Shown one piece after another: positions 55,015 to 64,000 of a stretch of DNA of 64,000 bases. The notes beneath the pieces were generated by a model, which saw only the letters and a program-made list of their open reading frames with translations, searched no databases and was not told where the DNA came from. The DNA comes from Cepaea nemoralis (lineage: Eukaryota; Mollusca; Gastropoda; Stylommatophora; Helicidae): the NCBI GenBank assembly GCA_014155875.1, contig JACEFZ010028140.1:205886-269885 (forward strand). Direction: 5' to 3'. How positions within the stretch are numbered: the first letter of the stretch is position 1; each line of letters starts with the position of its first letter. Made by a program: the position numbers and the translations under genes.

Positions 55015-56620
55015 CCTTCTTCTTTCGTTCGCTTGAAATATGCCTATAACTGCAATGTTGTCTCTTGTATGAATCTAACAGTCTTTTCTTAGTTCATTCA
55101 GCGGTCCATAGAGTTTATCTTCCACTGTTGTCTCTCTAGGCCAGAAGGTTCGCCTGGAATGTTTAGTTTGGGCAATCCTGGAGTATGTGCTCTGCTCTCT
55201 GCGACGCCAAACCACATGTGCACATGGCTGAATCACCAATCTTGAATTTTATATACAATGTGGTTGCGTAATCTATTGTGTCCTGTTCTGAGGAGCATAA
55301 TAATGACTTGTTCTGGTCTGCCCATAATGTGGTAGTCGTCTTGAGTAGGGTTTGGTGGTCTTCTGACTGATTTGATCATTCTTTTCTTTTGGTGGTATGT
55401 AATGGGCACATCAGGCTGTTCTTCTTTTGCTCCTTCCTTAGCCATCGATCAGCTCTGTCGTTTCCGGGTACTCCACAGTGGGATGGTATCCACTGTATGG
55501 TGACCTTAATGCTGACTGCTAAGTTCAGAAAGTAGTGTCCTTAGAACTGGTAATTTCCCAGACAGGAGTGCCTCTATTACTGATTTTGCATCTGCCAACA
55601 TCACCACAGGGTTGTGTACCACGGCTGGCTATTTTGTAATTTCTCTCTTGCTATCTGTATTGCCTCAATTTCAGCATCATAGTTATGGCAGTACTTTCCT
55701 GTAGGGTAACTCTGGCCGTGTCCCTAGTATTATTTGGGTATTTTATGTACACTCCCGCTCTACCATTTCGAACAGCATTTTGTGCTGACCCATCTGTGTA
55801 GACTCGTATCCAGAGGTCCCTGTGGTATTCTTCATCAAGGAAGCTGAGAGTGGCTGTTCTGCGCCGTACACCGTTCTGTTCTTCCTTGTCAAATAATCCT
55901 CTCACTTTTGTTTTGATTTGTAGTGATAGTCTATGTTCCTCTGTCCATGAAGTTCCTTCTGGAATACAGACATCTCCGTGGTGAAGTGGGCAAGCTGTTT
56001 CACTCGGGCTCCGAAGGTTGTGGTTCGAATTTGGGCCGCGTCCTTCGGTTCACGAGTGACATTTTTCGGAGACTCCTGTAAGTCGTCGCTAGAGCTATGG
56101 AGTTCGTGCTTTGTGCGACGCTTTCCATGCTGCGGAAAGAGACCGAGCCACGAGCCAAATGGGATAAAACCCGGTGCAATGAAGTCGACCCGGTCGACTT
56201 TTAAGCGACTTCAGAAATGGTTTTCAGGTTGATACCAACTGTGGGCAGATCGGTGGTTCCTCTACAGAGTCATTTGCCTGATGGATGATAGAACTGCTTC
56301 TTTTCAGCCGCCCCACAGCTCAGTTTTCACATATGTTCTTCACAGAATGGCCTGGCATGCTGAGGAACTTTTCTGCTTGTATTAGCGTTTCGTATCTTTG
56401 CTCTCTCTCGGTGCTTGTGTCCTCCCAATCTTCTCCATCTCCACTATATGGGTTGATCTCATCCCTTCTGTGGTGACTTTAAAAGCTTGATTTTGCACCT
56501 TGTGCAGCTCCTGTAGTGTGGTTTTTTTATTCTCAACATCAAGCAGTTGAACCGTATTCCAAGTGTGGTCGTATGCCCTGTTGAAAAACTTTGCTAAGGA
56601 GCATAATGGGGACGGCCCGT
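55015..56620 (-). pseudogene. I-like LINE family 2 with nested SINE, mirror
   Basis: Inverted copy of 35,740-37,345. RNase H start (LWIRVYTDGSAQNAVRN) at 55,651-55,905, end pieces at 55,233-55,445. The SINE sits at 55,970-56,235. The equivalent of the premature TAG has an extra base beside it. Confidence 0.8.
55970..56235 (+). mobile_element. SINE family 3, nested, mirror
   Basis: Inverted copy of 36,124-36,392. Box A at about 55,978 (TGGTGAAGTGGGCAAGC) and box B at about 56,022 (GTGGTTCGAATTTGG). Confidence 0.7.
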
Positions 56621-56644
56621 TGCTGTGAAGTTGGAACCGCGACT

Positions 56645-56690
56645 ACTACTAACTAACTAACACTAACTAACTAACTAACTAACTAGCGCA
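56645..56690 (-). repeat. (TAAC)n microsatellite, mirror
   Basis: Mirror of 35,670-35,711 with two breaks (CTACTAC and CAC). Confidence 0.88.
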
Positions 56691-56929
56691 CTCATTCCTC
56701 GGATGCACGTGAGCTCTGTCTTCATGAATGCAAGACTTGGGTGCTGAATGTCTATCATTATTGTAAGAATTACTATGTCTCTCTTGCAGTCTCGTAGCCT
56801 GTAAAATTGCAGTTCTCAGCAGGCTTCATCATAGCGGAGACCATGTTCGATCTTTTCTTTTCGGTCGTTAGCCTAGCTCGATGTGCAGGGAGGTTGATCT
56901 GTCGACTAACTTTAGATGATGAATCGTCT

Positions 56930-57195
56930 AAGTAGAAAATTGCTTAGAGAAATCAGACGTAGACATTCAATATTTTGGGCACATTATGAAGCGAAATAAA
57001 CTCGAAAGCTTAATGACAACTAGCAAAATTTATAGGAGTAGAGCAAGAGGAAGGCAACGATAACTATCTAGATAATTTGTTCACGTGCACAATTGGAATA
57101 AGAACACAGACCCGATCAATACTCTGGCAATCGAATAAGATGGCAGCAATAACAGTCTATCGGTATGACACATGATGATGATGAGGAAAATTGAA
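56930..57195 (+). pseudogene. RTE-like LINE 3' end, mirror
   Basis: Inverted copy of 35,165-35,440; tail ATGATGATGATG at 57,172-57,183. Confidence 0.65.
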
Positions 57196-57748
57196 AAGAT
57201 TGTAACTTACTTCGGAATTTGTCGCGCATTGTAAGTAATCGGGCTGACCACACACTCTAGCAGAATTAACACTAAACATCTGCGCCGATCTGGTTACCAA
57301 ACAAACGAAGCTGCTAAATGATCTAATAAAACCTTCTGTGTGGGTTTATTTTGATACTGGCAATATACCTCCCGACAAGATGTGAGGTCTGCATGAATGG
57401 GGGCACAAATATGGTAGATACTGACACGCCGTGTTAAGTCCAATTCTGTCTATAGAGTTCAAATAATCGTTGTTGACACTAACCCCGCAGTGACGTGGTA
57501 TCTGGGGATGTAAGTACAATAAGGCTGTGTTTAATGTGCTTAAGGTCAGACTGACCAACTTCTAAGGAGTATATTATAATCTTATTCTGTCTTTTAACCA
57601 AAGTGGAGCACTTCGGCCAACTCACGCCAGGCTTTCTTGTCTTTTGCAATGCACTGCAGCGTAGTCGTTGTCCTTCGCATATAGTCATCTAATTTTCTAA
57701 TTCTCTTCTCCATAAAAGAGAGTACTGAAATGTTACAAAGAACCTGTT

Positions 57749-59694
57749 AGTAGAAGGGGTGAGGTATTTTATTATATTTTAAGGTCCGCATTGAGTCAGC
57801 AGCTAATAAACTCCTTCTATATTTGAGGGTCGACAGAAGCGGACCTCATGAAAAACGGACCCCATTTTCAAATCTCGTGCGCCTTGGTACTTAACTACTT
57901 CCGGTTTTGGTTGTTTAAAAGTTAAACTTTAATAACTAAAAGTTAAATTATGTACGAGATAATTATTTTAAAAATTATTCTTTTATCTTTTATTTTTAAT
58001 TGAAAATAAAATTTAGCGGTTATTAGTGGTCTTTACGGGATTTACATACTATCATCATACGGCTTTAGATCATTAAATGAAAACCTTAATAACGTAAAGA
58101 TAGCCGGTATTACTAGTTGTAGTGGTTATGGCGTATTGTCATTCGTTGTAGGAGTGGTAAGTGGAGGGGTAGCTAGATAAGTGCTTCCGAACACTATCAT
58201 CATGCGAGTTACATATCTTTAATGAAAACCTTAAAAAAGTAAAGATGGCCGGCATTACTGGTTGTAATTGTTATGGCTTAGTGTCATTCGTTGTTTAAGA
58301 AGTTGTGAACGGAGGGGTAGCTAGATAAGTTATTCCGACCGTTATTGAGGGTGGACTACTGGTGGAGTGGCTAGACAATACGTCTGGTCCTTATTAAGAG
58401 ACGGAGGAGTTTCTAGATAAATGCTACCGGTCGCTGTTAAAGGGTGAATGAGTGGATGAAAGGCTAGATAAATGCTTCCGATCATTGTTAAGGGGTCGGT
58501 AGAGTGCTAGATAAATGCGTCTGTTCCTTGTTATGGGATGGGGTGATCGAGAAGCGAAGTGGTTAAATAAATGTTTCCATTCGTTGTTAAGGCATGGATG
58601 AGTGGAGGACATGCTAAATAAGTGCTTCTGATCGTTATTAAAGGGTGGACGACTGATGGAGTGGCTAGATAAATACGTCCGGTCCTATAAGAGACAGTGA
58701 AGTTGCTAGATAAAGTTTATCGGTCGTTGTTAGGGGTGGGCGAGTGGCGGTGTGGCTAGATAAATACTCAGATCCTTTTTAAGACATGGGATTGTCGAGT
58801 GACGGAGTGGTTAAATAAATGTTTCCATTCGTTGTTAAGGGGTGGATGCGTAGAGGAAAGGCTACATAACTGCTTCCGATGGTCGGTGAGGCAGAGGGTG
58901 TGACACGGTTGTCACCTGGTTGAGTGTATGACCAGTGGTCGGCGTGTGCAGAGGGTATGACACAGCAATCGCCGTGGCAGAGCGGATGTCTCAGAATACT
59001 TTCTTAGATTCTTATGTTTCGTAACACCAAGCCTTAAAAGTTGAATTTTCAATCTCGTGATTGACGAAACTTGATTGCTTTCCGGTTTTGTGTATCTAAA
59101 AAGATAAACTTTAAGTACTAAAAGAATATTATATACGAGGTAATTGTAAAAATAGTATGTTTGATATGTAAAGTGACAAAAGTGCAGATGGTGTCACGGG
59201 TTAGGATGTCTACCATAAACAACTTCGATTCATATTTGTGAATCCGATCGTCAGAAGGCCATGGGTTTTTACGCTATATATCTAATGACAAGTGACCGAT
59301 ATTATTATAAAGTCGGTTATTACTGTCTGTAGTGTATGGGCCGTAAACACTGTAATCATACCATTGGTGGTGTGTTAGAGATATAATCCTTGTCCTCGGT
59401 ATGTGTGACGATGTACAGCAGTCAAATGGTTACATCTCTAAGGTATTAACACGGGACACGTGGCTAATGGCTAAATCGGACTACGTGTGGTGCTGCATAT
59501 ACCCACCCAACTGCGCTCTTCCACCCGAAGCCGTTGGCACAATGTGGGTGTGTAGGGTTTGGTAAGCGCGCTTAACATTCGGCGCTAACATAAAGCAGGT
59601 ACTAATTTCAAATGGTAGCTCAGTCATATCTGACTAAGACCTGACACCTCATAGCGGACCTCAAATATAATCAAATACCGCATCTCCTGCTACT
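57749..59694 (-). mobile_element. element C, mirror copy
   Basis: Inverted copy of 32,630-34,594, 1,946 bp, with the same ends (AGTAGAAGGGGTGAGG; reversed AGTAGCAGGAGATGCG) and the same flanking hexamers. Confidence 0.65.
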
Positions 59695-59837
59695 CATATT
59701 TTGCAGTATGGCAGTAAGTCATGAGAACGTGAATGGACAAATAAGGAAGGGCCTCTTAAGCAACGGAGATTGGTTCCTGAGGCAATATTGCGAATTCCTT
59801 GGACTGTCGGATTAACTACACGATTGTCTGAAAGAGG

Positions 59838-60604
59838 TGTGACAGTGCGCTCTTCCAGGGGCCTTCGCTGGTTACCACGTCGTTATGGGCGACGTCCTCT
59901 ACAGTTCAAGGTCTTTCTATTCATCCCAGGTTTAAAATTCTCTCCGCGTCAATTTCATCTTCTCTGTCTCAGGCCGTACAGCTCGATCGTATAGTGTTGT
60001 AAAGTACTCCTCCTTGGTCAGAGTGAGTGTTGAATATTCCCTCTCTCCTGTTTTCCATTCTCATTCGGAAACTATCAAAGGACTCCAACTATGACGATGA
60101 TGATATTTTGGGTATCTTTTATTCATTCAGAAGTCGCCAAATTACTTCGATCATTGCAAGATTCATGACAATAATCAACAAACTCTCATAAATTCAGAAT
60201 GGCAAGCCCCTTGACAACTTTGAGGTTATGGCACGATGCTATTTCCGAAGGAACCAACAAAGGATTCAACATGCTATCCGTTAACTATTTTCAATTCCTA
60301 CACCACAATAATGTCGCTGCTAATCAGCATACTTAACCTCTTTCGCCCGTCCATCAGGAATCAGTTAAACAGACTGGTTGACTTTGTATCGGAGCCAATT
60401 CACACGACCGTTCCCGCGTGCAGTTCTTGTATCGTCTCCACTGTTGACGTGTTCGCCTCTTGTTGCTACCCCAAACCATGTTACGTAGTATCCTCTTGGT
60501 GCGTTCTCGTGCTCATTTTTGTCTTGTACTTTACTTTAACTAATTATACTTTTGCAACCCCCTTTTCCCCATATTAACTCTTCCCCGTCCTCTATTCTGT
60601 TACA
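59838..60604. mobile_element. candidate solo LTR, mirror copy
   Basis: TGTGACAG at the start and CTGTTACA at the end; inverted copy of 31,706-32,485. Confidence 0.55.
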
Positions 60605-61264
60605 TATGCTAATGAAACTAGTACATTATATACAACTATAAGAAAGGGACAAATAGCTTTCTGTGGTCATGTTATGAGAATAGAGACATTTGAGAAGATC
60701 TTGACAACTGAAAGATCAAGGGGAAGAGAGGCAGAGGAAGTACCAAGAGAATTATGCTAGATGGACAGACGGTGGCATGGAGGAATATCATCAGCATAGT
60801 TGGTCCAGAACACGCAAAGACCGAGATCTGAGGAAAGCCATGACGCCTACACCATCTGGCAGGGCACTTGATGATGATGAGTCTTCACAGGCAAATGGAA
60901 GATTACAGCCGTTTACACGTTTCCATTGGTGTAGTAAGTTGACCAGGTTTCACTGCGACATAGAAGAGAGTTTAAGCTTGCATATACGAAAGTTACTATT
61001 CTTAGTAATATTAAAATTGTGATGTGTAGCCAAACAGTGAAATACCATGGCAACGAGCTGTTGGCGTATAATCTGAATCGATAACTTGTCTGCAGTACCC
61101 GGATACCCGTTTTGATGCTTAGAGTGGCTTTATTGATCGTCCATTCCTATACAAAGCAAATACTAAGAAATACGACCCGTGTGTCCGACATGTTTAGGAT
61201 AAACCAGCTTCACTACCAAATTTAAACCAGCAATATTTCGCAGCAAAACAGAATTCATAGCCAT

Positions 61265-62020
61265 TTCTTAATTCATTCATTCAGTAGCGATGTCCCTTTG
61301 TAGAACCCGCTCATACACCTTCCGGAAAAACCTCTCGGTCATAACGAAGATTCCCGCATCTGATACACCCATCTAGAGGGGGGGGGGGATGGGGGAATGG
61401 GAGGGAAGGGGGGGGGAAAGGGGGGAGGGAGTATCATCCGCCACATCCTGCACCCATCTTCTCTTTGGCCTTCCTCTTCCTCTCTTCCCGCATATACCCT
61501 CCATTATTGTTTCTCCAAACTTTCGTGACGTTTCAAGTGACCAAAATATTTCATTGTCTTTGTTTTATCGTCTTTAATAGCCAACCTTCTTCAATATTCA
61601 CTCTTGAAGTATGGATGCATTTGTTCTTTTCTTTACCCAAGATATTCTTAGAACTCGTCTATAACATTTATATTCGAAAGGCAGTTTATGCGCTGTTCAG
61701 CTTGTTTAGTAAGTGTCCAGTCTCACAGGCGTATGTTGCAATGGGAAAGATGCATGCTCTTAAAAATCTAATTTTGTAGTTCTGTCTGTCCCACTTCCAT
61801 AATTTATTCAGCTGTTGTAGTCTTGAAGAGCAATTGATAGTCGCCGTTTATTTCTTTCATTGTGTCACCGTTGTTTGGTATCAATGACCTAAGATATTCA
61901 AAATTTTCCACCTTAAATAGGATTCATATTATTGGAATGGGAAAATTTGTCCTTTAGATGTTGTATAATCTATGTGTGATATATCTCCACCTTGAAGTGG
62001 TAGAGGGGGTTGGGGTGTTA
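61265..62020 (-). pseudogene. RTE-like LINE C-terminal domain, mirror, heavily broken
   Basis: Inverted copy of 30,340-31,040 with many one-base indels and a G-rich insert at 61,378-61,427. No long frame survives. Confidence 0.75.
61378..61427 (+). repeat. G-rich insert present only in the right arm
   Basis: About 50 bases of G runs with a few A/T, inside a region otherwise mirroring 30,340-31,040. The left arm has no counterpart (GATGATCTCCAGATGGGTG is continuous at 30,915-30,935). Confidence 0.8.
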
Positions 62021-62449
62021 CGAGGTGACTCCAAAAGCTATGTCTCAGGAAGAGCAAGCTTACTGGCAGCATCTTCCATGTCGGACAGGTCAAGGGATAG
62101 TAATCGTGAGAGATACGGGAATTGGGGGGGGGGGGAACAATCAAGGCTAGGGGGTCAAAAGGATCTCGAACAATACTTATCAAAGTCTGATGCACTGAGC
62201 CAAGATCTTGACGAAAACAGGGCACTGACGAATGTGTGACAATGAATTTGTTATTGTACATGACTGTAGGACCGCGGGATCGACAAGTCCAGCAGCGCCT
62301 TAGCTTGTCGAGTAGTGCAGCTGCGCATGTGCGATGGGGAATCTGAAGGACTTTTTTTCTTCACTAGTGATGGAAAATTGTCCACTATTCATGTGTGCCA
62401 TTCACAGGCCCACACAAAAGCGGTGACGGCCTGAATACTCACAGCATGG

Positions 62450-62835
62450 TGACTTCGGTTTTTTTCTTCTTCTTCATCATCATCTTCTTCTTCTTCTTTT
62501 CTTTTCTTCTTCTTCTTCTTACTTATTCTTCTTCTTCTTCTTCTTCTTCTTCTTCATCATCATCTCTTCTTCTTCTCTTCCTTCATTTCTTTCTTCTTCT
62601 TTCTCTTCTTCTTCTTCTTCTTCTTCTTCTTCTTCTTCTTCTTTCTTCTTCTTCTCTTTTTCTTCTTCTTCTTCCTTCTCTTCTTCTTCTTCTTGCTGCT
62701 GTGCGTTTGTCAGAAATGTTTTTTTAGACGTAATTGTGCTGAGACTGTTTACAGCACAACTGCGATCTTTGACCTTTCTTCCTGCGATACCATCCGACTT
62801 CTTCAGGCATTTGTTAGCCGGGTTCGATTAAGGTG
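62450..62835 (-). mobile_element. LINE 3' end with (TTC)n tail, mirror
   Basis: Inverted copy of 29,528-29,915. The flanking duplication is still visible (AAGGTGACT at about 62,829; GGTGACTT near 62,448). Confidence 0.8.
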
Positions 62836-62889
62836 ACTATGTGCCTTTTTAAAAATTTTTAAACATTCACCTTGGTGCCCCAACTGACC

Positions 62890-63170
62890 AGTTAGTAATG
62901 TCAATAAAAGGCCCTTTCAAAACGCCCGTAAAGCTCATCTTTTTATAGACAGTAGACTTGGTGCGTTATATTGGTCAGTACCAAGCCGTTCCGATTGACT
63001 TCTTCCCCTCGACATTTTCTGATAACCCGTTGAATGGCCCGATCCTAAGGAGCCGGTCATTTTCAACAAACATCTACCGTCTATTTCGGATCGAACCCAT
63101 GACCACCATACATGCAGGCGAGGTAGTCTAGCCTTTTCCACTACCGCAACGCGCCTGACTAATAGAGAGT
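62890..63170 (-). mobile_element. SINE family 2, mirror
   Basis: Inverted copy of 29,209-29,480 with about 10% differences. Confidence 0.62.
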
Positions 63171-63474
63171 ACCGCGAAATTTTTCTAGGAATTAAGGTGG
63201 GCGATTGATACTGACCTTATTGATGTCGATTAGTTTTAAAGAATGGTTTTTTATATAGGTTTAAAAGGATGGTTTTTCTATTGTTTTAAAATTATATGTT
63301 TTTATGTTGCCAACTAGGCCTCAGGGCATTCCTTTATTGGCTCACTGTCTTGTGAATTGTGGAAATGTGAACACAAGGAAGAGAGAGGGAAATTACGGAC
63401 CATTTAGATGTAGGTTTTTTCCTCCCGGATAGGACAGTTCAAGTCACAGTAAAACGATAGCGCTCATATGATTC

Positions 63475-64000
63475 ATTACATGAACAACCAGTCCAACCAA
63501 CCAGTCCGCCCCAACCACCAGCCAGCCACCAGCTAACCAACCAACCAACGCTGGCCAGCAGTCAGCCAAAAAAAAACCCCCAGCCAGCCAGCCAGTTAAC
63601 CAACTAACTAACCAACCACCGACCAGCCGGCCAACCACCCAAGCCTACCAATAAACTAAGAAACAAACCCATCAGGCAACAACTAGACAACTAATCACCC
63701 AAATAACCAGGCAACACACCAACCACAAACCAACCACCCACCCACTAAACAATCACCAACTAACCACCCATCCAACCACCAATCAACTAACCGGTCTAAA
63801 CACCACCCCAACCAACAATTAATCACCCAACCTACCCAGTCCACCACCACCACCAACCAACCACCCACCTCCATCCAACCACCAACTAATCATCAAGCAA
63901 CACCACCACCACCCACCCGTCCAACCAATCAACCAACCAGCCAACAACCCAAGTTCAACTAACGCAACTTAACAACCACTTATCAACCAACCAACCACGA
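63475..64000 (-). repeat. (CCAA)n-type array, mirror
   Basis: Inverted counterpart of 28,374-28,905, diverged by indels, running to the window end. Confidence 0.88.

Larger units (their letters stand above)
57690..60890 (+). pseudogene. RTE-like LINE split by two insertions, mirror
   Basis: Pieces at 57,690-57,748, 59,695-59,837 and 60,605-60,880 mirror 31,428-34,650. Confidence 0.72.

Overview
The window is repeat-dominated genomic DNA of an animal. It contains LINE remnants with GAA, ACT or GATG tails, tRNA-derived SINEs, a candidate solo LTR, long microsatellites, a 16-bp satellite and one intron-containing gene. There is no bacterial signature. The I-like and RTE-like LINE proteins resemble those common in marine invertebrates, and a mollusc is a plausible host, but that is recognition from memory and not proof. 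No host single-copy gene is seen except possibly the PPP1R15-like gene inside element A.

Layout. (1) 1-7.3 kb: two head-to-tail copies of one I-like LINE (endonuclease end, RT, RNase H, zinc knuckle), both broken by frameshifts. (2) 7.3-18 kb: SINE copies, RTE-, I- and CR1-like LINE fragments, a 735-bp (ACT/GCT)n array, an (AT)n tract and a 16-bp satellite at 13.8-15.3 kb. (3) 17,989-28,328: element A, 10.34 kb. It has giant terminal inverted repeats (about 4.5 and 4.6 kb) around a unique 1.19-kb loop, starts AG and ends CT, and is flanked by the 6-bp direct repeat TGGGTG. Each arm carries a zinc-finger gene behind a TATA promoter plus several repeat arrays. The loop carries a two-exon gene whose second exon is a PPP1R15/GADD34-type PP1-binding domain. 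I read element A as a non-autonomous Polinton/Maverick-like (or other 6-bp-TSD) element with captured cargo. (4) 28.3 kb to the window end: a spacerless palindrome of at least 35.6 kb whose axis is an (AT)21 tract at 46,159-46,200. Every LINE, SINE, LTR and microsatellite of the left arm recurs inverted in the right arm.

The two palindromes differ in kind. Element A has a loop, matched termini and a target-site duplication, as a mobile element should. The large one has no loop and no visible end, carries many one-base homopolymer differences, and diverges more towards the window end. It may be a real inverted duplication or a fold-back long-read/assembly artefact.

Within the large palindrome a nested history can be read. 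An RTE-like LINE fragment at 31.4-34.65 kb was split by a candidate solo LTR (31,706-32,485) and by element C (32,630-34,594), whose ends match those of element A at 14 of the first 16 bases. Intact coding capacity is limited to element A (zinc-finger ORFs and the PPP1R15-like gene); all retroelement ORFs are truncated or frameshifted.
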